A model generated the notes under the pieces. That model saw only the letters and a list, made by a program, of their open reading frames with translations, was not told where the DNA came from and did not search any database. This document shows positions 17,101 to 24,857 of a stretch of 64,000 nucleotides of DNA, piece by piece; the first letter of the stretch is position 1, and the number at the start of each line of letters is the position of its first letter. The stretch spans positions 62,001 to 126,000 of the forward strand of contig CAJUPB010000004.1 of assembly GCA_910588155.1 (NCBI GenBank), in the 5' to 3' direction. A program made the translations under genes and the position numbers. The DNA is from an uncultured Christensenellaceae bacterium. GTDB lineage: Bacteria; Bacillota; Clostridia; Christensenellales; Pumilibacteraceae.

Positions 17101-18232
17101 CTTTCATTTGCGTGCCGAGCGTGCGCTTTGCGTAAACGAATTTGTCGAACGGCCATTTCGGAAGTTTGACCACGCAATAGTCGACCGTGGGTTCGAAGCA
17201 GGCGCAGGTCTTGCCGGTTACGGCGTTCGGTATTTCGTCGAGCGTATATCCGAGCGCTATAAGCGTCGTAACCTTGGCTATCGGATAGCCCGTAGCCTTG
17301 GATGCGAGCGCGGAAGAGCGCGACACTCTCGGATTTACCTCTATGACGGCATAGTTCATACTGTTGGGTTCGAGCGCAAATTGACAATTGCAACCGCCCT
17401 CGATTCCGAGCGACGTTATTATATTCAAAGCCGCCGTGCGCAGCATTTGATATTCCTTGTCGGCAAGCGTCATTGTGGGCGCGACTACTATGGAGTCGCC
17501 CGTATGTATGCCGACGGGGTCCATATTTTCCATAGAGCATATTGCCACGACGTTTCCTATGCCGTCGCGCATAACCTCGAACTCTATTTCTTTCCAGCCG
17601 TATATGCTTTTTTCAATCAAAACCTGCGTTATCGGCGAAAGCGCAAGACCGCCTGCCGCTATCTCTCTCAATTCGGTTTCGTTCGCCGCTATGCCGCCGC
17701 CTGCTCCGCCGAGCGTAAATGCGGGACGGACTATGACGGGATAGCCGATTTTTTCTGCGAAAGTCACCGCGCTTTCGACGTCGTTGACGACCGTCGAAGG
17801 GATACACGGCTGATTTATCGACTCCATAGTTTCTTTGAACAGCTCTCTGTCCTCGGCACGCTCTATCGCGTCGACGCGCATTCCCAGAAGTTTTACTCCC
17901 CTCTCGTCCAAAAAGCCGCTCTTTGCAAGCTGCATTGAAAGCGTAAGACCCGTTTGACCTCCGAGTGCGGGCAGAATTCCGTCCGGCTTTTCCAAATCTA
18001 TGATTCTCTGCAAAGTCGGAAGTGTCAGCGGCTCTATGTAAATCGAATCCGCCATTGCTCTGTCCGTCATTATGGTGGCGGGATTGGAGTTTACGAGCAC
18101 GACTTCCACTTTCTCCGATTTCAGCGTGCGGCAAGCCTGCGTTCCCGCATAGTCGAACTCCGCCGCCTGTCCTATCGTTATCGGTCCCGAACCTATGACG
18201 AGCACCTTTTTAATCTCTTTGTTTTTAGGCAT
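14192..18232 (-). CDS. carB-dapF: Carbamoyl-phosphate synthase large chain fused to diaminopimelate epimerase
   Basis: One uninterrupted frame of 1346 residues. Residues ~1-1063 are a full CarB: two homologous ATP-grasp halves (VIGSGPITIGQAAEFDYAG; VFGSGPIRIGQGIEFDYAS) and the C-terminal MGS-like regulatory domain. Residues ~1064-1346 are a full DapF starting MRSDKQKINFIKMHGTGND, with both catalytic cysteines (MMCGNAVRC and YACGTGAC). No stop, frameshift or good ribosome site occurs at the junction near 15043; an ATG there lacks a Shine-Dalgarno. CarB makes carbamoyl phosphate with CarA, and DapF converts LL-DAP to meso-DAP. GGAGG precedes the start, which overlaps carA by 8 nt. Confidence 0.93.
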   Translation of the reverse strand: MPKNKEIKKVLVIGSGPITIGQAAEFDYAGTQACRTLKSEKVEVVLVNSNPATIMTDRAMADSIYIEPLTLPTLQRIIDLEKPDGILPALGGQTGLTLSMQLAKSGFLDERGVKLLGMRVDAIERAEDRELFKETMESINQPCIPSTVVNDVESAVTFAEKIGYPVIVRPAFTLGGAGGGIAANETELREIAAGGLALSPITQVLIEKSIYGWKEIEFEVMRDGIGNVVAICSMENMDPVGIHTGDSIVVAPTMTLADKEYQMLRTAALNIITSLGIEGGCNCQFALEPNSMNYAVIEVNPRVSRSSALASKATGYPIAKVTTLIALGYTLDEIPNAVTGKTCACFEPTVDYCVVKLPKWPFDKFVYAKRTLGTQMKATGEVMAIAPSFEQALMKAVRGAEGLLTLENPRYAELSDEEILGKLMPATDYRLYVLYEALKRGIVTVEQIAAETKIDPWFIDKIYNLVEFEKNIKDRAIDKEEYIKAKKLGFPDKALKRITCCELPMHKRAVYKMVDTCAAEFAAETPYFYSTYDDENEAAEFRESNKTGKKRVIVFGSGPIRIGQGIEFDYASVHCVWALKEAGCEVAIVNNNPETVSTDFDTADRLYFEALTDEDVENVIATEKPYGVVVAFGGQTAIKLTKHLSEMGVRILGTPADSIDMAEDRERFDALLESLDIARPKGTTVKTTEEALKAGETLGYPVLMRPSYVLGGQNMIIAFSSDDIVEYMKIILEENPDNTILIDKYVMGTEIEVDAICDGDKILIPGIMEHIERAGIHSGDSIAVYPPSNLNDAMTAKLVEYTEKLAVALKTKGLVNIQYIIADNRIYVIEVNPRSSRTIPYISKVTGVPMIKLATECMLGKKLEKLGYGTGLYKTSPYTAVKVPIFSFEKLQDLDTHLGPEMKSTGEVLGIGKALDEALYKGLVAAGYKMQRNGGILLTVRNNDKSEIADVAKKFAELGFELYSTYGTADVLEKCGLKVTRVKKISECREENTMSLLKTGKINLIISTSTRGRIPTNDDVRLRRQAVTLGIPCLTSIDTANALAYSLKSRYSQLNTELVNINDMRSDKQKINFIKMHGTGNDYIYIDCLNKSFSNMESIAVNLSDRHLGVGGDGVVFIYPSDRADARMRMFNADGTEGMMCGNAVRCVAKYLYESGKVKGEEIVVETESGLKKVKLFARGGKAHSAMVDMGAPQLAPEKIPVALDGDSVIGRRVECGKESRVINCVSMGNPHCVLFTDNVTIADVERVGKAVENDKLFPRRVNVEFVQVVDRTHLKMRVWERGSGETYACGTGACAAVVAAVLNGYCDKNTDVVVRLPGGELVINYGDTVTLTGDAVEVYRGVAKL

Positions 18233-19304
18233 TTTTCTTATCCTCCATCATAGTCACGAATCTGTCGAACAAAAACTCCGTATCCAGCGGTCCGCCGCAA
18301 GCCTCCGGGTGAAACTGCACCGAAAACGACGGCGTACCGATATAATCTATACCCTCGCAAGTGCGGTCGTTGGCGTTCGTGAAACGAAGCTCGACATTTT
18401 CCGGCAGAGAGTTCGCCATAACCGCATAGCCGTGGTTCTGCGAAGTGATATGCGTTTTGCCGCTTTTCAAGTCCTTCACGGGCTGATTCGCGCCTCTGTG
18501 ACCGTATTTCAATTTCTTTGTCTTCGCGCCTGCGGCGATAGCCATAAGCTGATGACCGAGGCAGATTCCGAACATCGGCAATTTTTTCTCGTTCAGCTTT
18601 TTCAATTCCTCGATTATTCCGACGTTGTCCGCTGGATTGCCGCCGCCGTTGGAGAGCATTATTCCGTCGGGCTTCAAGTCCAGAATTTGTTCCGCGGTGT
18701 AGAACGAGGGCACTCTTATCACCTCGCAACCGCGTTTTTTCAGTTCACGCTCTATATTCAGCTTTGCGCCGAAGTCCCACAGTACGACGCGTTTGTCACC
18801 GTCGCAGAACTTCGACGGCTGTTTGCAGGTCGTCTGTTCGACGGCATTTTTGACCTTATAGCTCTTTATCCTTGCCAACTTCTCGTCCTTATTCTTCAAG
18901 TCCGTCGTTATCATTGCGTTCATAACGCCGTGAACCCGAAGCGTTCTCGTTATCGCACGCGTATCCACGCCGGCGATACCGACGATTCCGCAGGCTTTCA
19001 GATAGTCGTCCAACTCGCGTTCCTTGCGGAAGTTGCTTCCGTTTTTACACAGCTCTCGGACTATGTATCCGAACAGAGCCGGCTTTTCCGATTCCGAATC
19101 AAGCTCTATCTGTCCGTAATTTCCTATCATAGGAAAAGTCTGCATTATAATCTGCCCGTAATAACTGGGGTCTGTCAACGTTTCCATATACGCGCCCATA
19201 CCCGTGGTGAACACCGCTTCGCCGACCGTTTCGCCGCGCTTGCCTATGCTTTCGCCTGCGTAAACGTCGCCGTTTGCCAAAATCAGATACGCTTTTTCTG
19301 CCAT
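18225..19304 (-). CDS. carA: Carbamoyl-phosphate synthase small chain (glutaminase)
   Basis: The 359-residue subunit supplies ammonia to CarB. The N-terminal CPSase domain (MAEKAYLILANGDVYAGES) is followed by a class-I amidotransferase: LSNGGGNP, nucleophile in FGICLGHQL, and VQFHPEACGGP with the catalytic His-Glu. A GGAGG site lies before the ATG. It is 13 nt after purF and overlaps the carB start. Confidence 0.96.
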   Translation of the reverse strand: MAEKAYLILANGDVYAGESIGKRGETVGEAVFTTGMGAYMETLTDPSYYGQIIMQTFPMIGNYGQIELDSESEKPALFGYIVRELCKNGSNFRKERELDDYLKACGIVGIAGVDTRAITRTLRVHGVMNAMITTDLKNKDEKLARIKSYKVKNAVEQTTCKQPSKFCDGDKRVVLWDFGAKLNIERELKKRGCEVIRVPSFYTAEQILDLKPDGIMLSNGGGNPADNVGIIEELKKLNEKKLPMFGICLGHQLMAIAAGAKTKKLKYGHRGANQPVKDLKSGKTHITSQNHGYAVMANSLPENVELRFTNANDRTCEGIDYIGTPSFSVQFHPEACGGPLDTEFLFDRFVTMMEDKKNA

Positions 19305-19317
19305 TTCTGTCCTCCGT

Positions 19318-20742
19318 TTAATCGTCGAATTTATCTTTGCCGCCCGCTTCGTCTGCCTTCACGGGATATTCTCCCGAGAAACAGCCGCCGCAGAATTTTA
19401 CGCCCGTTCCCAAATCTATGTTCATCAGCCTGTCGTAGTCCATAAAGACGAGGCTGTCCGCACCTATCCGCTTTCTTATACCTTCCACGTCGGTTTTGTT
19501 CGCAATAAGGTTGTCTTCGCTGTCTATGTCCACTCCGAAATAACAGGGGTGTTTGAAAGGCGGACAGGCTATTCTCATATGTATTTCTTTTGCGCCCGCA
19601 TTTCTCAACGTCTTGATTATTCTGGCGCTGGTCGTACCGCGCACTATCGAGTCGTCCACAAGCACTATCCTTTTACCCTCGACGGCGGCTTTCAGCGGAT
19701 TCAGTTTCACGCTTACCGTTTCTTCGCGCTTCAACTGCGACGGCACTATAAAACTGCGCCCGACATAGCGATTCTTGATAAACGCCACTCCGTACGGTAT
19801 GCCCGACGCTTTTGCATAGCCGTATGCCGACACGAGTCCCGAATCGGGCACGCCGCAGACCATATCCGCATCCGTTTGCTGCTGTTCCCACAAAGCCTTG
19901 CCCATCGCCAACCGCGCTTTATACACGCTCATACCGTCTATAACGGAATCTGGACGCGCGAAATATACCATTTCGAAAACGCACAGTCCGCGCTTTGCCG
20001 AGCTTGTATCGCGCTTGACTGAACTTACGTTTCCGCTCAAATCTACGGTTACGATTTCTCCCGGCTCTACGTCGCGGACGAAAGTCGCGCCGAGCGCGTC
20101 AAAAGCGCAGCTTTCCGAAGCAAACAGCGTCGCACCGTCAAGCCTGCCCATACACAGCGGACGGAAACCGTTTTTATCGCGCACCGCCACGAGCTTGTCC
20201 TTCGTGCCTATAAGCAGCGAATATGCGCCTTCTATGACGTCGGTCACGCTTTCGACGGCTTTTTCCAGATTGCCGTGTTTAATCATTTCGTCTATGAGCA
20301 GCATATTCACGACTTCCGTATCGTTTGTGGATATGAACACTTTGCCGCTGCCTCGAATCATTTTGCGGCGCAGCTCAGCGGCGTTCGTCAGATTGCCGTT
20401 GTGCGCGAGCGCGCAGGTCAGCCGAGAGTGTCGGGTGACAATCGGCTGTGTATTTTCCGCACTGTTCGCTCCCGTGGTGGAGTATCTGACGTGAGATACC
20501 GACACATTGGACAGCGGAGCATATTCGAGATAGTCCGAATGAAAAATGTCGCTTACCAACCCGACGTCTTTTTTGCACTTGACGTCTCCGCCCTCGAACA
20601 GAGCGATGCCGGCACCCTCCTGACCTCGATGTTGAAGCGCAAGCAAAGCAACGGCGGACAGTCCCGCGCACGGCAGCGGTTTCGGCGAAATGATTCCGAA
20701 CACGCCGCATTCCTCTCTCGGTTTATCAATATAACCGTCCAT
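19318..20742 (-). CDS. purF: Amidophosphoribosyltransferase
   Basis: The 474-residue enzyme carries out the first committed step of purine synthesis. A short propeptide (MDGYIDKPREE) precedes the nucleophile Cys12 in ECGVFGI, as in the Bacillus-type enzyme. The PRPP loop VLVDDSIVRGTTS is present. Cysteines in CPPFKHPCYFG and FCGGCFSGEYP fit the O2-sensitive [4Fe-4S] cluster of that type. The usual purine gene neighbours are absent; instead it leads into carAB, pyrG and DAP genes. Confidence 0.95.
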   Translation of the reverse strand: MDGYIDKPREECGVFGIISPKPLPCAGLSAVALLALQHRGQEGAGIALFEGGDVKCKKDVGLVSDIFHSDYLEYAPLSNVSVSHVRYSTTGANSAENTQPIVTRHSRLTCALAHNGNLTNAAELRRKMIRGSGKVFISTNDTEVVNMLLIDEMIKHGNLEKAVESVTDVIEGAYSLLIGTKDKLVAVRDKNGFRPLCMGRLDGATLFASESCAFDALGATFVRDVEPGEIVTVDLSGNVSSVKRDTSSAKRGLCVFEMVYFARPDSVIDGMSVYKARLAMGKALWEQQQTDADMVCGVPDSGLVSAYGYAKASGIPYGVAFIKNRYVGRSFIVPSQLKREETVSVKLNPLKAAVEGKRIVLVDDSIVRGTTSARIIKTLRNAGAKEIHMRIACPPFKHPCYFGVDIDSEDNLIANKTDVEGIRKRIGADSLVFMDYDRLMNIDLGTGVKFCGGCFSGEYPVKADEAGGKDKFDD

Positions 20743-20751
20743 ACAACTCCT

Positions 20752-21318
20752 TTAAAACTCGTAAGTCTTCAATATGCTCACGGCGACTTCTCTCTTGCTC
20801 ACTCGAAGGTTCATCGCCTGTCTTTCTATATGTTTGTGCGCCTCGCTTTCGGTATAGCCCAAGCGCTGTATCAAAGCAATTTTGGCTCTGTCGATTATTT
20901 TGAGGTCTTCCAGCTTCTTGTTCAAGTCTCTGTTTTCCTCTTTGAGACCGACTATGCGCATATTCATCGCATACACGCTCTGCACCGCCGCAAGCAGACT
21001 TGCTCTTGCCAGCGGTTTGGCGATTACTATGACGCCTTTCGGCGCAACTTCCATAACCGTCTTTTCGAACGACGCGCCGTTTTCAATCAATATGACTCCG
21101 CCGTCCTTTTTCGCCGCGGCGGTGAGAGCAGTCTGTTTGGCTCTGCCCGACGCCGAATCGCCGTTTATTATGACAAGGTCGTAGGCACGTTCCTTAATCA
21201 TCTGCAACGCTTTCGTACACTCCTCGGCAAACTCGATTTCGTAACCGCCGCACAGCGTTGCCGTTTCGGCTATCACCGAACGCGATTTTTCCGAGCTCGA
21301 AACAATCAGCGCGTTCAC
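20752..21318 (-). CDS. ANTAR-domain RNA-binding regulator with degenerate receiver
   Basis: The 188-residue protein has an N-terminal receiver-like half (VNALIVSSSEKSR, YDLVIINGDSASG, VIAKPLARASLL) that lacks the normal acidic pair and phospho-Asp. A coiled linker (LKEENRDLNKKLEDL) leads to an ANTAR helical bundle at ~130-188 (DRAKIALIQRLGYTESEAHKHIERQAMNLRVSKREVA). ANTAR domains bind paired RNA hairpins and prevent termination, often in nitrogen metabolism. The GTG start has GGGAGG 7 nt upstream. It is first in the purF-carA-carB/dapF-pyrG-dapL operon, behind a leader that contains a terminator, so autogenous antitermination is a reasonable hypothesis. Confidence 0.88.
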   Translation of the reverse strand: MNALIVSSSEKSRSVIAETATLCGGYEIEFAEECTKALQMIKERAYDLVIINGDSASGRAKQTALTAAAKKDGGVILIENGASFEKTVMEVAPKGVIVIAKPLARASLLAAVQSVYAMNMRIVGLKEENRDLNKKLEDLKIIDRAKIALIQRLGYTESEAHKHIERQAMNLRVSKREVAVSILKTYEF

Positions 21319-21340
21319 TTTAAGTCCTCCCCGCATTTGC

Positions 21341-21421
21341 AAAAAAGACTTACTGCCTTTTCCGAGCAACGCCGACGGGCGGATAAGCCGACAGCGGCTT
21401 TTTCGGAAAAAACAATAAGTC
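21341..21421 (-). promoter_or_regulatory. Leader terminator/attenuator before the ANTAR gene
   Basis: In the minus-strand transcript GACTTA (21421-21416) pairs with TAAGTC (21352-21347) and TTTTCCGA (21410-21403) with TCGGAAAA (21365-21358), separated by a symmetric 5x5 internal loop. An inner GCCG/CGGC hairpin is also possible. Six U residues follow (21346-21341), and then the GGGAGG of the ANTAR gene. This is an intrinsic terminator inside the operon leader. Upstream leader sequence (CGGGCGGC ... GCCGTCGCCCG, ~21496-21439) can form another stem. Any antiterminator signal is not resolved. Confidence 0.65.
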
Positions 21422-21686
21422 CGATTTTCGAAAGCGAATACGGGCGACGGCTCTTACAACTGCCGAAAAGGGGAAAAAGAGACTTTTGCCGCCCGAATAT
21501 TTGAGTTTTTACGGGTTTGATGAATATGACGTTTTTTGTTTCGACGCAGCTTTCGGCTTTGTCCGACGTACAATTCATACGGCTTTAAAGCTCCTTGACG
21601 TAAAATTTGCGTTCGTCGCCGCCGCTTTTCGCTTTTGCGCTTGCGGGCGAGAACGCACTCGGCTTTTTGCAAAACCTATCCCGAAT

Positions 21687-21716
21687 ATATTACACTATTG
21701 CACTGCCCTTTGTCAA
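21687..21716 (-). promoter_or_regulatory. Promoter of the ANTAR-purF-car-dap operon
   Basis: On the minus strand there is TTGACA (21716-21711), an 18-nt spacer and TAATAT (21692-21687). It predicts an unusually long leader of about 360 nt. Confidence 0.7.
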
Positions 21717-21780
21717 GTTTTTGATACGGCAAAGACAGAGAAATCGAAAAAAATTTATCGACGGTTTCGGACAAGACAAA

Positions 21781-21803
21781 AGGCGTACGGCAACCGCACG
21801 CCT
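21781..21803 (-). terminator. Terminator of the phosphohexomutase operon
   Basis: AGGCGT(G)CGG pairs with CCGTACGCCT on the minus strand, followed by TTTGTCTTG. It lies 26 nt past the stop and is T-rich on the plus strand too. Confidence 0.75.
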
Positions 21804-21828
21804 TTGTTTTCCGTTTAATTCTATACGA

Positions 21829-23490
21829 TTATGCTTTCAGCACCGAATCGGCGTAGGCATTCATTTCGGCAAACAGTGCTGCGTTTTCCTCTCTCGTCTT
21901 TGCCGCGGTGAAGTATACTTTTATCAACGGCTCCGTTCCGGACGGACGGACAATGAGCGAACAACCGTTGTCGAGTTTGAAAGAAAGCACGTTCGACTTC
22001 GGCAAGTCGAAACGGGTCTGCGTCATATAATCCACGGTGTCCGTCACTTTCATTCCGCCTATCTTCTCCGGAAGATTATTGCGAAGGTCGGAAAGAATCT
22101 TTTTCATTTTTGCATTGCCTTCCGCGCCGGCGTATTCATACGATTTCAACTTGTGCTCGTAATAGCCGTACTTTTCGTATATTTCGGTTATTCTGTCCAC
22201 AAGCGTTTTGCCCTGCTTCTTATAGTGCGCAGTCATACTTGCCGTCAGCATACTTGCGACGACGGCGTCTTTGTCTCTGACATAGCTGCCCGAAAGATAA
22301 CCGTAGCTTTCTTCGAAGCCGAGCACGAATCTGTCCGCCTCGCCCTTTGCTTCCAATTTGCCGATTACGTCGCCTATATACTTGAAGCCCGTCAAGACGT
22401 CGCGCACGTCGGCGTCGTACTCGCGCGCCACCTCTGCCGCAAGTGCGGTGCTGACGATGGTCTTGACCAGCACGGGATTTTCGGGAAGCGTTCCGTTTTC
22501 CTTTTTCTTCGAGAAAACATAGTCGGTCAAGAGCACGCCGACCTCGTTTCCAGTCATAAGCGTATAATCGCCGTTATGTCGTACCGCTATACCCATTCTG
22601 TCCGCGTCGGGGTCGGTGGCAATCAAAATATCCGCCTCTTTCTCTCTTGCAAGCCGCAAGCCGAGTTTCAAAGCTTCCGGCTTTTCGGGATTGGGATAAG
22701 AACAGGTTTCGAACCGACCGTCGGGATAGCCCTGTTCCTTTACTATGTCGAGCGTTTCGGCTTTCATTCTGCGCAAGATTTCCGGCACGAGCTTATAGCC
22801 CGTTCCGTTAAGCGGCGAATAGGCTATTTTGAGTCCTTCGGCGTTGCCCACGGCTCTGTGCATAACTTCGGACAAATAATATTCCGCGATATCGTCGCCG
22901 ACATATTCAATCTTTCCGCTCTTTACGTAAGAATCGATAGCCGCCGTCGTAACTTTGAACGGGTCCACATTGTCGATATAACCTATCATTTCGTTTGCAC
23001 GCGCGTCCGTGAGCTGACAGCCGTCGCTTCCGTAGACTTTGTATCCGTTGTACTTTGCGGGGTTGTGGCTTGCCGTTATCATAACGCCTATATCCGCTTT
23101 GAAATGACGCACTATAAACGACAAATACGGCGTGGGCATAAGCTCTTTCGTCAGATACGCCTTTATGCCGTTTGCGGCGAACACCTTTGCCGTTTCCGCC
23201 GCAAACACGTCGGAATTGATACGTGAATCGTAACTTATCGCCGCAGTCTTCAAACCGCTCTGTTTCATACAATCGGCTATTCCCTGCGTCACCTTTCGTA
23301 TCGTATACACGTTAAGGCAATTCGTGCCCGCGCCCAACTCTCCGCGCAAACCCGCCGTGCCGAATTCGAGATATTTGTAAAAGGCGTTTTCGATGGCTTT
23401 ATCGTCGCCTTTCATCGCTTCCAATTGTTTTTTTACTTCCGGCTCCGTAACCTTTTTGACCCACTGTTCATACTGTTCTTTGCTTGTCAT
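21829..23490 (-). CDS. Phospho-sugar mutase (phosphoglucomutase/phosphomannomutase)
   Basis: The 553-residue alpha-D-phosphohexomutase has the catalytic serine loop TASHNPAKYNGYKVYG, the metal loop ATDPDADRMGIAVR, the sugar-specificity loop GFEESYGYLSG and the phosphate-binding RPSGTEPLIKVY. Its length and N-terminus (EQYEQWVKKVTEPEVKKQLEAM) match the Bacillus PgcA-type group acting on glucose-1/6-phosphate. GGAGG precedes the ATG. It follows an aldose-epimerase family gene by 20 nt. Confidence 0.93.
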   Translation of the reverse strand: MTSKEQYEQWVKKVTEPEVKKQLEAMKGDDKAIENAFYKYLEFGTAGLRGELGAGTNCLNVYTIRKVTQGIADCMKQSGLKTAAISYDSRINSDVFAAETAKVFAANGIKAYLTKELMPTPYLSFIVRHFKADIGVMITASHNPAKYNGYKVYGSDGCQLTDARANEMIGYIDNVDPFKVTTAAIDSYVKSGKIEYVGDDIAEYYLSEVMHRAVGNAEGLKIAYSPLNGTGYKLVPEILRRMKAETLDIVKEQGYPDGRFETCSYPNPEKPEALKLGLRLAREKEADILIATDPDADRMGIAVRHNGDYTLMTGNEVGVLLTDYVFSKKKENGTLPENPVLVKTIVSTALAAEVAREYDADVRDVLTGFKYIGDVIGKLEAKGEADRFVLGFEESYGYLSGSYVRDKDAVVASMLTASMTAHYKKQGKTLVDRITEIYEKYGYYEHKLKSYEYAGAEGNAKMKKILSDLRNNLPEKIGGMKVTDTVDYMTQTRFDLPKSNVLSFKLDNGCSLIVRPSGTEPLIKVYFTAAKTREENAALFAEMNAYADSVLKA

Positions 23491-23510
23491 AATTCGCCTC
23501 CGCTTTAATT

Positions 23511-24386
23511 TTAATTATATGTTGCGACGTATCCGCACTCGAAAACCTTGCCGCTTTCCAGCTCTCGGACACTTCGCTTTTCTGCCATTTCTTTGCCGTC
23601 GTCTTTGAAATCGGGCAAGCCCCACCAGGGCTCCACACAGACGTAACCGCCCCTTTTTGCGTGCGACCACAAAGCGAGGTACGGCGCGCCGCCCAAGTCG
23701 AAATCGATGCTTTCGCCGCAACGTTTCAAAAGTCTTACTGTTCCCTTAATGCCGCCGTAAATGAGCGTCTTGTATCTGTCGAAAAGTTTTTTGCTCGTCT
23801 CTATTTCCGACAGCTCCGTAGGCGGCGTCACCGAAGTTATATATTCGCCGGCATCGTCGAGAACATAGCGCACGGGCGTTTGCACGCCGTCAAACAGTAT
23901 CACGTTTCCGCCGACGTCGTCTTCGCCATCTTTTTCGTCGCAATCTATTATGTATGCGGGGTGCCCTCCGACGCCGAAATACATACTTCGCCTGCCCGTA
24001 TTTTCCACGCGGTATTTTATGCGCAACGCATTCTTTTCCAACATATACGCAACCGAAAACCGAAACGGGAACGGGTAACGTTTCAAAGTGTTCTCGTCGC
24101 TTTCGAGTTCCAATTCGACAGAAGTTTCACAGCGTTCCGAAACATTTAAAACAGAGTAACGGACAAGCCCGTGATTGTCCATAGAGTACTCTTTTCCGTC
24201 TACGGTATAAGTCCTGTCTTTGAGGCGTGCCACAAACGGAAATATCACGACGTCGCGTCCTTTCCAAGAATTTTCCGAGCCTTGCCAAAGCAGTTCTTTA
24301 TTTCTGCGTTTATCGAAAACGCGGTTCAAAGCTCCTCCGCTTTCGTCCACGCAAACTCTCAAAAACTCATTCTCGATTTCCTGCAT
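23511..24386 (-). CDS. Aldose 1-epimerase family protein
   Basis: The 291-residue galactose-mutarotase-like beta-sandwich has IFPFVARLKDRTYTVDGKEYSMDNHGLVR, FGVGGHPAYI and WSHAKRGGYVCVEPWWGLPDF, the arrangement of the LacX/YeaD-like branch. ATG 24386 is chosen because the promoter would begin transcription near 24418, making an upstream TTG (24419) leaderless, and GAGG lies before this ATG. It probably equilibrates hexose anomers for the adjacent mutase. Confidence 0.82.
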   Translation of the reverse strand: MQEIENEFLRVCVDESGGALNRVFDKRRNKELLWQGSENSWKGRDVVIFPFVARLKDRTYTVDGKEYSMDNHGLVRYSVLNVSERCETSVELELESDENTLKRYPFPFRFSVAYMLEKNALRIKYRVENTGRRSMYFGVGGHPAYIIDCDEKDGEDDVGGNVILFDGVQTPVRYVLDDAGEYITSVTPPTELSEIETSKKLFDRYKTLIYGGIKGTVRLLKRCGESIDFDLGGAPYLALWSHAKRGGYVCVEPWWGLPDFKDDGKEMAEKRSVRELESGKVFECGYVATYN

Positions 24387-24423
24387 TTTTTGCATTTCCT
24401 CTGGGTTTTCTACTGACAAATTA

Positions 24424-24453
24424 AGTATATCACAACGGCGCGGAAAAAGTCAA
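24424..24453 (-). promoter_or_regulatory. Promoter of the epimerase-mutase operon
   Basis: On the minus strand there is TTGACT (24453-24448), an 18-nt spacer and TATACT (24429-24424). Confidence 0.65.
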
Positions 24454-24471
24454 CGGTTTTTCCGAAGAAAG

Positions 24472-24501
24472 GAAAAAACCCCGCCTTTAATCGGACGGGG
24501 C
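24472..24501 (-). terminator. Terminator of the small membrane protein gene
   Basis: On the minus strand CCCCG(T)CC pairs with GG(C)GGGG across a GATTAAA-type loop and is followed by TTTTTTCC. Confidence 0.8.
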
Positions 24502-24521
24502 TTTCGATAGAGTCAAATAGT

Positions 24522-24743
24522 TTAGATGGGTAACAAACGCAAAATGTGCTTGCTCACAATCATCAAAATCAGGTCGACAATCCAAACAATGAATCCGAGA
24601 CCGATTAAGCGAAGAATACCCGCAATAATTTTGCCTTCCGAGAATCTTGTGATGAAACCGAACAACCAAGCCGTAAAAGGAATGATAGCCAATATTACGC
24701 TTACGATATACGGTAAACCGAAGTAATCACCTTTCTTTGCCAT
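24522..24743 (-). CDS. Small two-helix membrane protein
   Basis: The 73-residue protein has two hydrophobic helices (about residues 9-32 and 38-64: LPYIVSVILAIIPFTAWLFGF and IIAGILRLIGLGFIVWIVDLIL) joined by a short polar loop. It is broadly like the YqaE/Pmp3-type or TM2-type small membrane proteins, but I cannot fix the family. AAGGAGA precedes the ATG. It is monocistronic with its own terminator. Confidence 0.75.
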   Translation of the reverse strand: MAKKGDYFGLPYIVSVILAIIPFTAWLFGFITRFSEGKIIAGILRLIGLGFIVWIVDLILMIVSKHILRLLPI

Positions 24744-24857
24744 AATACACTCTCCTTGTTTTATTTTATATTTTTATTATACTAATTATATGCCGCAGTG
24801 TCAAGCGTATTGTCAAATTATTTGTATACCTTTGCGACAAATTATGCCGAAAAAAAG

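Noticed and set aside
21315..21578. 87-codon minus-strand frame from ATG 21578, with AAGGAG upstream and an end overlapping the ANTAR start
   Set aside because: It passes straight through the leader terminator stem and its residue pattern looks random. A regulatory leader explains the bases better, though a leader peptide cannot be excluded.
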